Shown piece after piece: positions 26,244 through 35,576 of a stretch of 64,000 bases of DNA (position 1 is its first letter; every line of letters begins with the position of its first letter). Location: contig SIHP01000001.1 of NCBI GenBank assembly GCA_004762155.1, positions 496,001-560,000 on the forward strand, written 5' to 3'. The notes beneath the pieces were generated by a model, which was given only the letters and a program-made list of their open reading frames with translations, was not told the DNA's origin and did not search any database. The stretch is from Flavobacteriaceae bacterium (GTDB lineage: Bacteria; Bacteroidota; Bacteroidia; Flavobacteriales; Flavobacteriaceae). The position numbers and the translations under genes are program-made.

Positions 26244-27371
26244 CTATATTCCTCTAATTCTTTTTTTTCTATTTTGTTCGTAATCTTCAAAAATCATTTC
26301 ACCTAATCCTTTTAAACCAGTATAAAATGCTTTTCCTTGATTTGCTTTGGTAAACGATTTTACAAATTGCATTAAATACGGATCTTGGGCAATCATAAAT
26401 GTAGTTATTGGTATGTGTAATTTTCGTGCTTGACTTGCCATATTGTAACACTTTTCTACAATATGAGTATCCAAACCATTACTGTTTTTATAATATGTTC
26501 CATCTGGTAAACGCAAGCAACTTGGTTTTCCGTCGGTAATCATAAAAATTTGTTTGTTGGTATTTCGTTTTCTACGCAATAAATCCAATCCTAATTGCAA
26601 ACCTGCAACTGTATTTGTATGATACGGACCTACTTTTAAATAAGGTAATTCTTGAATGGAAATTGGCCAAGCGTCGTTACCAAAAACCAAAATATCTAAG
26701 GTATCTTTTGGATAACGTGTTGTAATTAATTCTGCAAGTGCCATAGCTACTTTTTTGGCTGGCGTAATACGATCTTCTCCATACAAAATCATACTATGGC
26801 TAATATCTATCATTAATACCGTACTCATTTGTGCTTTAAAACTTGTATCTTCCACTACCAAGTTACTTTCATTTAGCATAAAATCGCCAATACCATTTTG
26901 TATTTGGGCATTTTTTATGCTTTCTGTCATAGAAATTTTATCTAGCGCATCTCCAAAATGATAGTTTCTAAACTCACCAGTGTGTTCATCACCTGTTCCA
27001 ATTTGTTTGGTTTTATGATTTCCTCCTTTGCTTTTGCGTAAATTCCCAAAAATTTGATTTAATGCTTTTTGACGAATTGCTTGTTCAGTTTTTGCTGTAA
27101 TCTTTAACTTTCCGTCTCCATTTGGAGTATCAATCTCTTCTTTTAGATATCCTTTTTTCTTTAGGTCTTCTAAAAAATCATCTAATGTATATTCTGGAGT
27201 TGTTAAACTATATTCAACATCCAATTGTTGTAACCATTCAAAAGCTTCATCAAAATCACCAGAAGTATAGATTATTAATTCTTTAAAGATATCAAACAAC
27301 TTATCAAAAGGCGATTGGTATGGCGCTTCGTATTTCTTAAACCGTAATCCTTTTTTAAATTCGTAACTCAT
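26244..27371 (-). CDS. VWA-domain protein, partner of the AAA+ ATPase
   Basis: I start at the ATG at 27371 (MSYEFKKGLR); an ATG at 27386 is also possible. The 375-residue product has a C-terminal von Willebrand A domain with the MIDAS motif D189-I-S191-H-S193, and later MITDGKPS. The N-terminal ~180 residues are charged, with a Lys/Gly-rich linker. VWA/AAA pairs bind a metal ion through MIDAS and pass force from the ATPase to the substrate. Transcription probably continues into the ATPase gene, with repeats in the gap. Confidence 0.85.
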   Translation of the reverse strand: MSYEFKKGLRFKKYEAPYQSPFDKLFDIFKELIIYTSGDFDEAFEWLQQLDVEYSLTTPEYTLDDFLEDLKKKGYLKEEIDTPNGDGKLKITAKTEQAIRQKALNQIFGNLRKSKGGNHKTKQIGTGDEHTGEFRNYHFGDALDKISMTESIKNAQIQNGIGDFMLNESNLVVEDTSFKAQMSTVLMIDISHSMILYGEDRITPAKKVAMALAELITTRYPKDTLDILVFGNDAWPISIQELPYLKVGPYHTNTVAGLQLGLDLLRRKRNTNKQIFMITDGKPSCLRLPDGTYYKNSNGLDTHIVEKCYNMASQARKLHIPITTFMIAQDPYLMQFVKSFTKANQGKAFYTGLKGLGEMIFEDYEQNRKKRIRGI

Positions 27372-27923
27372 GTTATAAAAATACAATAAATATTTTCTGA
27401 TGTAAATTCCGTAAACAAGTTTATGTCTATTTTATAATCAATATTAATTATAGCGATTTTTAATACTTCTAACTTTTGAAAATTTACTTTTTTGTGTTAT
27501 AAGACCTTCTCATTTGACGTAATTTCATTTTTACTTCTTAACAATTTATTAACCCTTAGTTTACAATAAAAAATATTCTCCAACACTTCTAATGTTTCTG
27601 ATAAAACCAAGAGAAAACAACTAAACCTAACAAACTTATTATCAACTAAAATCATTTATTTTAAGACCAATACTTAGATTATTCAGCAGAAAAAAACTCC
27701 TTTTCCTTTATTAAGATTCTCTTAAAAAAACACCTCTATTTTATTAATACTACATTTTTTTTTATTTTAATTTTTCTTTTTAATAAAAATAAAAAACAAA
27801 GAACTCAAAAACAAAACATTACCTCTACTTACATTAAATTAACATTAAACGGATGAAATTGTAATCCCCAAAATCTTCCTCCTTTTTATATTTACTTCCT
27901 AATAATTTTAATCAAAAAAACTT
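27372..27923. other. long AT-rich intergenic region upstream of the alginate lyase gene
   Basis: About 550 nt between divergent genes. I find no ORF, no clear hairpin and no full TAnnTTTG box; it contains poly-T/poly-A stretches (for example near 27750-27790). Probably holds both promoters and regulator sites for the lyase gene. Confidence 0.4.
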
Positions 27924-29969
27924 ATGAAAACTATTTTTTCTAAATTAAACCAAAAGAACATTTGGTTTAACCTAAGTATTGCAACCGCATTACTTTTTTC
28001 AGCTTGTGCTGAAAATGAAATTATCAATAATGCAAATACTATTGCTTCAAAATCTTCTAAATCTGTTGAAATACCCATTCATGGTATTGTTTCTGACACC
28101 GAACAACATAAAGATAGTTATATTGACTTAGCAATTGACGACGATGAAGATTCTAAATGGTTAGCATATGGAGATGAGATTTATGTTGATTTAGACTTAA
28201 ACTATATTCAATTAATAGATTATGTTAATGTTTCTTTTTATAATGGTGATGATAAAGCTCACAAATTTGAAGTTTATGCATTAGTAAATGGTTCATTTGA
28301 GAAAATTGGCACTAAAACAAGTTCAGGAACTAACACAAAATTAATCACTTACGACTTAACCAATGCAGAAACCAATATTCTAAGATTTAAATTTAAAGGA
28401 AACGATGTTGACCTTGCAAACGGAGTTAATGATATTGAAGTTTGGGGAACACTCTTAAATAAAGACGTTACACCTGTTAGCACTCAAAACGCTTTTATTA
28501 CTGATACTTCTGATGCTGATACTGGAGAATTAAGATTAGGTTTAAGCGAAAGTATTGCTGTTGGAAAAATGGCAGTAACAATAAGTAAAGAGGCAACTCA
28601 AGATGGTTTTATTAACTTATCTGGTACTTCTACTTCTCGTTCAAATGCTTTAATAGATATAAGAATTGATGATTCTAATGGATACGAGTTTACTGAATCT
28701 GGAGCTTCTGTAAATGCAATTGCAAACTTTCCTAGTTTTGTAAACAACGAACTTGTAGACGTAGTAATTTCTTGGGATGCTACAAACGCTGCTAGTACAT
28801 TAGTTTCTGTTACTATTGATGGACAAGCGGTAACGGACGAAGCTTTTCTTTCTGAATCATTAAATCAAATTGCAATTGCAAACGGAGTAAAAACTGTTCA
28901 ATTTAGGTTAGGTGGTAACAGTTCTTTGGATGCTTCTGGTGCAGGAATGTTAGTTGATAACTTAAAGATATATGATACTTCTTCTGGTACTGATGTAATT
29001 GTTTTTGAAGATGATTTTGAAAACTACACTGTAGGATATTCTTTAGATCCTGATTCTGCAATAGCTATTCCTGTTGCTAATACTCCATATAAAAACAACT
29101 CTTTTCAAGCAACAGTCCAACCTACAGGAACAATTGTTGATCCAGTAATTCCTACAGTTCCAACTGATGGTTATGGAGCACCAGATGCTGCTATTGGAGA
29201 TATTACTTGGAAAAACTGGTATTTATCTGTTCCAATTGATCGTGCAGATGGATCTGGAAAAGCTACTTCTATTTACTATTCTGATATTGAAGCTAACGAT
29301 TTAACAGATGAAGAAAGAACGTATTTTGATTTTAATACAGATGGTTCTTTTAAAATGAATAGTAAATTTACTGGATATACTACTTCTGGTTATTATGAAA
29401 GTTTTGCAAGCAAATACTGTAGAACAGAATTAAGAGAATACTGGAAAGGTAACCAAACTACTAGTGATAATTGGTATATGGATGAAGGTATCCATAGTTT
29501 AGAAACTACTTTATCTGTTCAAAAAGCAGAAGGTGAAGGAAAAGTTTATGTTGCTCAAATACACGGAACATCAGGAACTTCTTTATCTGGAGTTGAATTA
29601 ACAAAAGGTCCTGCTACAGTTAAAGTGCAATGGTATAATGATAATATTATTTTAGAATACTATACTATTGATGGTGTTGTTGATGGTGAATGGACAAGTG
29701 CTTCTGGTACTGTTGGTAAAGTTACTGTTGGTGAAGTTGGAAATAATAAATTTACAATTCGTTTAAAAACTGAAGCTGGTAAACTTTATATGGCAGTTTA
29801 TTGTGAAGCTACTGGTTTAGATACTGGTTTTGTTGAATATTATGATTACTTAGGTAATGGTTATGAATACCAAAACTACTTTAAAACAGGAAACTACTTC
29901 CGTCATGACGAAGATTATACTTCTGTTTCTGAAGTAACTCTTTACAGCGCGATAACATACCATAACTAA
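27924..29969 (+). CDS. alginate lyase, polysaccharide lyase family 7, multidomain lipoprotein
   Basis: A 681-residue lipoprotein (lipobox FSAC, C28). Residues about 50-180 look like an F5/8-type C (CBM32-like) sandwich, 190-380 like a laminin-G/CBM-type domain with FEDDFENYTVG, and 420-681 are the PL7 lyase. Visible lyase motifs are RTELREY (about 500-506), QIH (about 545-547) and YFKTGNY (about 652-658). QIH at the middle site is usually tied to guluronate preference. It should cut alginate outside the cell. No alginate PUL partner is near; it is a lone gene with a terminator at 29995-30030. Confidence 0.92.
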   Translation: MKTIFSKLNQKNIWFNLSIATALLFSACAENEIINNANTIASKSSKSVEIPIHGIVSDTEQHKDSYIDLAIDDDEDSKWLAYGDEIYVDLDLNYIQLIDYVNVSFYNGDDKAHKFEVYALVNGSFEKIGTKTSSGTNTKLITYDLTNAETNILRFKFKGNDVDLANGVNDIEVWGTLLNKDVTPVSTQNAFITDTSDADTGELRLGLSESIAVGKMAVTISKEATQDGFINLSGTSTSRSNALIDIRIDDSNGYEFTESGASVNAIANFPSFVNNELVDVVISWDATNAASTLVSVTIDGQAVTDEAFLSESLNQIAIANGVKTVQFRLGGNSSLDASGAGMLVDNLKIYDTSSGTDVIVFEDDFENYTVGYSLDPDSAIAIPVANTPYKNNSFQATVQPTGTIVDPVIPTVPTDGYGAPDAAIGDITWKNWYLSVPIDRADGSGKATSIYYSDIEANDLTDEERTYFDFNTDGSFKMNSKFTGYTTSGYYESFASKYCRTELREYWKGNQTTSDNWYMDEGIHSLETTLSVQKAEGEGKVYVAQIHGTSGTSLSGVELTKGPATVKVQWYNDNIILEYYTIDGVVDGEWTSASGTVGKVTVGEVGNNKFTIRLKTEAGKLYMAVYCEATGLDTGFVEYYDYLGNGYEYQNYFKTGNYFRHDEDYTSVSEVTLYSAITYHN

Positions 29970-29994
29970 TTATTAGCTTACATTATTTACCTTA

Positions 29995-30030
29995 AAAGAG
30001 ATTGACTTTATCGTCAATCTCTTTTTTTTA
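29995..30030 (+). terminator. intrinsic terminator of the alginate lyase gene
   Basis: Arms AAAGAGATTGAC (29995-30006) and complement (30013-30024), loop TTTATC, then a run of T. Confidence 0.88.
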
Positions 30031-30159
30031 TTTACTAATCGAAAAACTAAGTATCAAGACTTTAATTTTCAGACATTCACATAGTGGAAACTTATTTTTA
30101 ACTTTTTAAATTGTTACATTTCACTTAATTACTCGTTGTATACTATACAATTGTTTATT

Positions 30160-31332
30160 ATGAGCGAAACTCAAGAAGAAAAAAACAACATCCTTTGGAC
30201 GGTTGCTGGTTTTAAAAAAGAAATTATTAAAGACTGTAAAGCAGATGCACATCATGCAACTATGATAGGTGTATTATTAATTATTGTAGGTATTTATGCT
30301 GCAATTGCCTGGACGCTATTTTTCTTATCTGTTATAAACAACTTCTTTTTTGCTATTCCATTAGGAATTTTTATGGGCTTTTTCATTTTCTTTTTAGATA
30401 GGGCTTTAATTGCTTCATTAGCCAAAACAAAACAAGATTTTTCTTTGCGTTTTTTAATTTCTTCAGGATTTAGAATTTTATTAGCACTTTTAATAGGTTA
30501 TGTTTTAGCGGAACCTGTAGTAAATGCAATTTATAGTAAAGACATTGAACGAGAAGCTAAATTTTTAATCAACAAAAAGAATAGTGAATTAAAAACACAA
30601 TTAGAAACTGAATACGCCAAGGAAATAACAAATCTTACAACAAAGAAAAATACATTAACAAACGAACTAGATCGTCTTGAAGAAACTGCACAAACTGCTT
30701 CTGATGCTTTTTTAAAAGAAATAGATGGTTCTGGTGGTTCTGGTAATAGAGGTTATAAAACTATAGCCAAGAAAAAAGAACAAGTAAGTATTGATAAAAA
30801 TAACGAATACACAAAATTACAAAGCCTTTACCAACCTAAAATTGAAAATATTGATCTTCAAATTTCTAAACTAGAAGAGCAAATAACTAAAGATTATAAC
30901 AATTATAAAGAAGAAACCTCAGCTATTGGACCTTTACTACAATCTGAAGCGTTACAATCTTTAAAAAAGAAAGACAATACCAACACTCTTAAATACAAAC
31001 ACTGGCTACTACTAGCCATTTTAGCTTTAATTGAATTATCTGCTTTTATTGTAAAACTTATTTACACCACAAAAAGTTATACTTCTAAAATTGAAACTAT
31101 AAATATAGAAGAGCAAAACTTGCATCAAATTCAACAAGAAATAACTTTAGAAAAGCAAAAACTATATAAAGAAGTTGCCATTAAAAACGAACATCAATTA
31201 ATGCATACTTTTTTTGATGAAACAGAAACTAAAGGAAAAGAAAAGATTAAGGAACTCGTTAATAATTGGAAAACGGAAAGACATAGCCTACACAATTTAT
31301 GGCTACAATTTAAACGTAATTTTAGGTATTAA
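30160..31332 (+). CDS. DUF4407 membrane protein with coiled coil
   Basis: Start at the ATG at 30160 (MSETQEEK); the ATG at 30136 gives an unrelated hydrophobic extension. The 390-residue product has three N-terminal helices (about 40-120), a long charged coiled coil (about 135-270), and a fourth helix near 285-305, the DUF4407 layout; FFIFFLDRALIAS is typical. It also has a glycine-rich break (GSGGSGNRG). Function unknown; the coiled coil probably faces the periplasm or cytosol as a tether. Single gene. Confidence 0.8.
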   Translation: MSETQEEKNNILWTVAGFKKEIIKDCKADAHHATMIGVLLIIVGIYAAIAWTLFFLSVINNFFFAIPLGIFMGFFIFFLDRALIASLAKTKQDFSLRFLISSGFRILLALLIGYVLAEPVVNAIYSKDIEREAKFLINKKNSELKTQLETEYAKEITNLTTKKNTLTNELDRLEETAQTASDAFLKEIDGSGGSGNRGYKTIAKKKEQVSIDKNNEYTKLQSLYQPKIENIDLQISKLEEQITKDYNNYKEETSAIGPLLQSEALQSLKKKDNTNTLKYKHWLLLAILALIELSAFIVKLIYTTKSYTSKIETINIEEQNLHQIQQEITLEKQKLYKEVAIKNEHQLMHTFFDETETKGKEKIKELVNNWKTERHSLHNLWLQFKRNFRY

Positions 31333-31437
31333 ATAGTTTGGTTTTGCTCCTCTGTTGCTTTTATCATCTTCCACAGATAACGAAATCATTATTATAATAA
31401 CGTTGTATTTATCAAAAAACATACAGATAACATCTTT

Positions 31438-31499
31438 CTGAACTTGTTTCTAATTCCCATGTAACAATGTACAACTATAAGAAACAGAAACAAGTTCAG
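31438..31499. repeat. inverted repeat CTGAACTTGTTTCT
   Basis: Perfect 14-nt arms CTGAACTTGTTTCT (31438-31451) and complement (31486-31499), loop 34 nt. The same GAACTTGTTTC motif is widely dispersed in flavobacterial genomes. It lies in the 31333-31647 gap and has no gene. Confidence 0.7.
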
Positions 31500-31551
31500 T
31501 TTGATAAATTTAAAACCTTTCTTTTAAAACAAAAAAATGTTAGCTAGAAAC

Positions 31552-31592
31552 AACCTACGAACACATAGTTATTACTTGTGTTATGACACAAA
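31552..31592 (-). promoter_or_regulatory. conserved 3' element, copy 1
   Basis: A 41-nt sequence identical at 39 positions to 34648-34688. Each copy lies about 40-55 nt downstream (minus strand) of one of two paralogous small genes. Inside is TTGTGT-TATG-ACACAA, a 6-bp hairpin. It may be an RNA 3' structure or protein site kept with the gene. Confidence 0.6.
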
Positions 31593-31647
31593 TAAATATT
31601 CTCTTAAAATCTTTTTATTTTTGTAAGTACATTAATAAAATCAATTA

Positions 31648-31932
31648 TTATGCCACGCTAACTATTCTTGCTAAAGGAATAGTAATAGAATTTTTAAGTA
31701 CTACAGCTTTTTGAGTAACAGCTTTAATTGTAGCTTCTATTTTTTTTAAATTGGTAGTGTCGTCAGAAAAAACAATTTTAGTCTTGTCTCGTTTTAAATC
31801 ATTTAAATACAACGCTTTGTGTAGCTCTACAAAACGACATATTTTTTCGTTCTTATCACTTAAAACATCTTCTTTAGGGAATTTTAAAGACTTAATTTCT
31901 GTTCTCTTAACAGTTTGAATATTTGCACTCAT
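31648..31932 (-). CDS. hypothetical 94-residue protein, paralog of 34727-35014
   Basis: A small soluble protein. Compared with the gene at 34727-35014 it shares a KFPKEDVL segment near the N-terminus, a central ALYLNDL/ALYLGNL, and the end IPLARIVSVA/IPLARIISVA. The pattern (two short beta-rich halves, T-x-A-V-T-x-K-A-V-x-L-K) suggests an OB- or Sm-like small barrel, but I cannot assign it. The paralogs and their common 3' element show a duplicated gene unit. Possibly an RNA- or DNA-binding regulator; that is only a guess. Confidence 0.7.
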   Translation of the reverse strand: MSANIQTVKRTEIKSLKFPKEDVLSDKNEKICRFVELHKALYLNDLKRDKTKIVFSDDTTNLKKIEATIKAVTQKAVVLKNSITIPLARIVSVA

Positions 31933-32288
31933 TTTGAAGGGGATTTAGGGAATTATTTTTTACTGCTTAAATTACAGCATCAACATTTCAAATATATAAA
32001 ATTTATGAATATAACAAAGCAACATATGTTAATTGCTTTATTAAAAAACTATTTTTAGTTTAACAAACTACTTACTTCTTTTGTTACTTTTCAATAGTAA
32101 ATAAAGTTCCTCAATGCAAGAACTCTTGGCTATCGCCTCGCGATTAAAGTTTTTAATTCAAAAATTATAATAACACGAAATATCAAAAACTTATTTACAA
32201 CAATATAATTGCTACTTTTTGCTACTTTAAATCCTTTACCTAATTTCAATTCATCTCTTATATTATTTACGAAATTTAAATTCGCATA

Positions 32289-32400
32289 TGTTAGTTCGAG
32301 TAATTTTATGACGAGAAAAAAATTATCGAGAACAATTTGATGGCTTCTCGATATAAAATCATTTTTCATTGTATTACAAATAATTTCACTTGAAGTGACA
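32289..32400. repeat. intergenic repeat, second copy of the 11005-11151 family
   Basis: Begins TGTTAGTTCGAGTAATTTT and ends CACTTGAAGTGACA, matching the ends of 11005-11151. A 79-residue minus-strand ORF across it is considered an artefact. It is one of several repeats in 31933-33250. Confidence 0.55.
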
Positions 32401-32532
32401 ATAACATTATTTACAAAATAAAAAAACGCAAATAATATTATTCCAAAAGAGGTACAAATGAAAGAGTCTATTTCTCGATTGACAGATTATTTCGCTTCAT
32501 TGCTTTTCATTCTAAACGACTGAAAACATAAA

Positions 32533-32567
32533 AAAACCACAGTTCTATACTTTAGAAAAGTGGTTTT
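32533..32567 (-). terminator. hairpin oriented as minus-strand terminator
   Basis: Arms AAAACCAC (32533-32540) and GTGGTTTT (32560-32567). On the minus strand the second arm is followed by a T run. No protein gene lies upstream of it on that strand within 600 nt, so it may end a non-coding transcript or be a relic. Confidence 0.45.
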
Positions 32568-32867
32568 AGATTCAAACTAACCAAACTGTAAAAATATTTT
32601 TATAACACTATCATCAACTTCTATTGATATAACTTCTATAAGAAGCTTAGAACGTAAATGTGGATAAGAAATAATTCGTGAATTATATGAAAGCTTATAA
32701 CTAATAAAAATTCATCTAAATATCTACCAAAAACATTAACACAATTACACATAACTTTAACTAAAAACACAAGCTTTTACTAAAAAACAGTTAAGAATTA
32801 AGTCTTATACGCTATAGATGTGGTTTTTAGATTACCTTGTTCAATATTTATTTTTTTACTTGTTAGA

Positions 32868-32971
32868 TAGGTTTGTTTTAATAGTATGGGGATAATGTTT
32901 AAACCGCCTATTTATTTACAAGCAGCGTAGTTGTTAATTTCTTAAACACACTGCGCTGCTTTTTCTTTTTC
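32868..32971 (+). ncRNA. candidate small RNA or short leader ORF with own promoter and terminator
   Basis: TAGGTTTG at 32868-32875 fits the TAnnTTTG promoter box. About 50 nt later a strong hairpin has arms at 32920-32931 and 32950-32961 (AAGCAGCG...CGCTGCTT, one mismatch) and is followed by TTTTTCTTTTT. The transcript would be about 90 nt. It contains a 14-codon ORF from the ATG at 32886 (MGIMFKPPIYLQAA) whose stop codon is in the hairpin's first arm. No larger gene is present from 31933 to 33250. Seen: promoter-like and terminator-like signals; inferred: a small RNA or micro-protein gene. Confidence 0.45.
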
Positions 32972-33250
32972 AAAAACCAACTTAAATTATACGTTTTACC
33001 TTAATTTTTTAGTAGTAAAGTTTCTTGATGTAGGCATACGAGGTATTTCAAAGAATAAATACTTTTTCACTTTTCAATACAAGCATTGGCTATCGCCTTG
33101 CGATTAAATAACGTGTAATTCTTTACAAAAAACGATCAGTATATGACAAATAAGAGTCTATGTAAAAATTACATCTTCTTAAAATATTTCATAATTTTAA
33201 CGTTATGTAAGTATCAAACAACTTTTAAACCTTATAAAATCTCATTTATT

Positions 33251-34630
33251 ATGAAAAAAAAATATGCCTTTCTTTTTTTTACCTTCCTTTTTATAAACCT
33301 AAATTTTGCTCAAGAATTATTAAACTATGGATACAACTATGGTACACTTCCCACCAACATCAACATCTCAGATGTTACTACTGCATATACTACTTGGAAA
33401 AATTCTTTTACAGAAAGCTGTGGAGATGATCGTATCCGTGTAAAATTTGACGTTTCAACACAAACAGTTTCCGAAGGAATCGGCTACGGAATGTTAATTG
33501 CTGCATACGCTGGAGATCAAGATTTACTGGATGGATTATGGAATTATTATACTGATTTCCTTAACAACAATGGAGTTATGCATTGGAAAATTGATGGATG
33601 CTCTTCTGTTCTTGGACAAAATGGTGCTTCTGATGCTGAATTAGATGCAGCTATGGCCTTAATTATTGCCTCTCACAGATGGGGAAATACTAGCACTATT
33701 AATTATGAAACTGCAGCAAGCAATTTAATTGCAACAATAAAAACTTATGAAATAGAAACTGGTACAAATGTTTTAAAACCTGGAGATGCTTGGGGAGGAT
33801 CTAACACTACAAATATTTCTTATTTTTCTCCTGGCTATTATAGAGCCTATAATTCTCATACAAACAATACAAGTTGGAATGCAATTGCTGATAAAAGTTA
33901 CGATATTATTGCTTTAAACCAATCTACAACTGGTGCTGTTTTTAATTTAGTTTCTGATTGGTGTAAGGCTGACGGGAATTTTTCAACAGAAGTTAGTTGG
34001 GCAACAAATCAAGGGAAAACATATAGCTATGATGCAGCGAGGACTCCTTGGAGAATTGCTATAGATTATTTATGGTATGGAAATACTGATGCATTAGCAT
34101 ATAGCAATTCTTGTATTGATTTTATAAATAATAAAAACGGTTTAGACAATATTTATCCTGGCTATAATTTAAATGGTAGCGCTTTTGAACAAAGCTATAA
34201 AGATGTTACATTTACAGGAGCTTATGCTGTAGCTGCTATGGCATCTACTGATCAAAATTTTGTAAATGATGCTTATGACAAAGTAGTAAGTATGGCTACA
34301 ACTGCTTATTTCGGATCTACTTTACGTGTTTTATACCTATTAACAATGAGTGGTAATTTTTATGGACCAGATCAGTTTGCGTCTTTAAGTATAGATAACG
34401 CAAGTTTTGCAAAAAATATAGGTAGCTATCCTAATCCTGTTAAAGATATTATTCATATTACTTTTGAAAAAGAAAGCAATAACACAATTAAAATACACGA
34501 TACAAACGGTAAATTAGTTATGCATAAAGTTCTTGATGAAAAATCGAGCACTTTAAATCTTAATACCTTAACAGAAGGATTATATATTATTAGCTTAAAT
34601 AAAAAGAATTATAAATTGATAAAAAAATAA
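33251..34630 (+). CDS. secreted glycoside hydrolase family 8 with T9SS sorting domain
   Basis: I start at the ATG at 33251 (MKKKYAFLFF, signal peptide ending NFAQ) rather than 33143, which adds 36 residues before the signal. The 459-residue product has the GH8 acid E75 in VSEGIGYGM and D128 in GASDAELD, with (alpha/alpha)6-type segments. The last ~75 residues (GSYPNPVKD ... YKLIKK) are a type A T9SS sorting domain, so it is secreted and anchored by the type IX system. GH8 enzymes cut cellulose, lichenan, xylan or chitosan; the exact substrate is open. It is not in the PUL. Confidence 0.9.
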   Translation: MKKKYAFLFFTFLFINLNFAQELLNYGYNYGTLPTNINISDVTTAYTTWKNSFTESCGDDRIRVKFDVSTQTVSEGIGYGMLIAAYAGDQDLLDGLWNYYTDFLNNNGVMHWKIDGCSSVLGQNGASDAELDAAMALIIASHRWGNTSTINYETAASNLIATIKTYEIETGTNVLKPGDAWGGSNTTNISYFSPGYYRAYNSHTNNTSWNAIADKSYDIIALNQSTTGAVFNLVSDWCKADGNFSTEVSWATNQGKTYSYDAARTPWRIAIDYLWYGNTDALAYSNSCIDFINNKNGLDNIYPGYNLNGSAFEQSYKDVTFTGAYAVAAMASTDQNFVNDAYDKVVSMATTAYFGSTLRVLYLLTMSGNFYGPDQFASLSIDNASFAKNIGSYPNPVKDIIHITFEKESNNTIKIHDTNGKLVMHKVLDEKSSTLNLNTLTEGLYIISLNKKNYKLIKK

Positions 34631-34647
34631 AAGATAACTATAATACA

Positions 34648-34688
34648 AACCTATGAACGCATAGTTATTACTTGTGTTATGACACAAA
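34648..34688 (-). promoter_or_regulatory. conserved 3' element, copy 2
   Basis: 39 of 41 bases match 31552-31592, with the same TTGTGT/ACACAA hairpin, 39 nt downstream of the stop of the second paralog. Sequence around it is otherwise poorly conserved. Confidence 0.6.
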
Positions 34689-34726
34689 ATAAAAAAAGTT
34701 AAGAAAATCTTTATATTTTAATAATT

Positions 34727-35014
34727 TTAAGCAACACTTATGATTCTAGCAAGAGGAATAATTGTTGCTTTTTTAAGAATTACAGCTTTATCTGTAACTC
34801 CCCATATAGTGGTTTCTACTCTTTTAAGACCTCTATCGTCTTGAAATGTTATTCTTACTTTTTCATGCTCTAAATTTCCTAAATACAAAGCTCTACTTAA
34901 ATCTATAGAACGGTTAATAATATCGTTCTTTTTATTTAATACATCTTCTTTTGGAAATTTTAAAAACTTGATTTGTTCTTTTTCTACAATTTGAGCACGG
35001 GGAATTAAATTCAT
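34727..35014 (-). CDS. hypothetical 95-residue protein, paralog of 31648-31932
   Basis: A 95-residue protein with KFPKEDVLNKKND, ALYLGNLEHEK and the end IPLARIISVA in common with its paralog. It lies convergently behind the GH8 gene and about 270 nt before the RNA element at 35288. It is followed by the conserved 3' element at 34648-34688. Function unknown to me; a small beta-rich fold is likely. Not part of the peptide system by any direct evidence. Confidence 0.7.
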   Translation of the reverse strand: MNLIPRAQIVEKEQIKFLKFPKEDVLNKKNDIINRSIDLSRALYLGNLEHEKVRITFQDDRGLKRVETTIWGVTDKAVILKKATIIPLARIISVA

Positions 35015-35287
35015 AAGTTTAGGGATTTTGGGGATTAAACTTCATTGATTAAATTATCAAATCAACATTATAAAGATATAAAAAATACCAACATTATAAA
35101 TTAACATATGTTAAATTAACAAATCACAACTAAAAGTATGCTTTTTATAAACTGCACACTATAAACAAAAAACAACTAAAAAAACAATTAAACTTTAATT
35201 ATATTAGTGACTAAAATTTAATTAAAAGCTTTTAAAAAAAATAACACTTCTTAAAAACATTGACTAAACATAATGTTTTATCACAAT

Positions 35288-35339
35288 ATTCTTTCGCGAA
35301 GAATAGACAGAAGCCTTAAATGTCTTTAAACAATTAGGG
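35288..35339 (+). promoter_or_regulatory. conserved pseudoknot RNA element, copy A
   Basis: Three pairings: a first hairpin ATTCT/AGAAT (35288-35292 and 35300-35304), S1 AGACA/TGTCT (35305-35309 and 35321-35325), and S2 CCTTAA/TTAGGG (35314-35319 in the S1 loop with 35334-35339). The ATG of the peptide gene is 23 nt downstream. Other copies at 59499, 62436, 62766 (partial) and 63050 have different S2 sequences that still pair. Confidence 0.7.
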
Positions 35340-35362
35340 ATAATTAACTTTAAATTTTAATA

Positions 35363-35548
35363 ATGAAAAAATCAATTTTAAATTTAGGAAAACCCCTAAA
35401 CAAAAAAGAACAACAAACTATTAATGGTGGTACTTACTATTGTTCAAATGGAAGCCAAGCTTTAGTAGCATGTATAAATGGTGAATTTGTAGGTTTTTGC
35501 CGTAATGGAGGTATATTTTCATACGTTATCGCTCCTTATTGTCCATAA
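35363..35548 (+). CDS. double-glycine leader peptide, 4 cysteines
   Basis: A 61-residue peptide with a 23-residue leader (MKKSILNLGK ... EQQTINGG) and a 38-residue core with 4 Cys. The leader is nearly identical to those of the seven other peptides in the window, and GG at 22-23 is the processing site of C39-peptidase exporters. The core is rich in Gly, aromatic and small residues and has no match I know. It lies 20+ kb from the exporter at 60207. Likely secreted as a bacteriocin-like or signalling peptide; that is inference. Confidence 0.85.
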   Translation: MKKSILNLGKPLNKKEQQTINGGTYYCSNGSQALVACINGEFVGFCRNGGIFSYVIAPYCP

Positions 35549-35576
35549 ACCTTAAACAACTTTTAAATTATTTATT

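Noticed and set aside
24561..27371. Magnesium chelatase for chlorophyll synthesis
   Set aside because: No large subunit or other tetrapyrrole genes; AAA/VWA pairs of this kind are widespread outside phototrophs.
32130..32369. 79-codon minus-strand ORF
   Set aside because: Covers the dispersed repeat at 32289-32400; composition is not protein-like.
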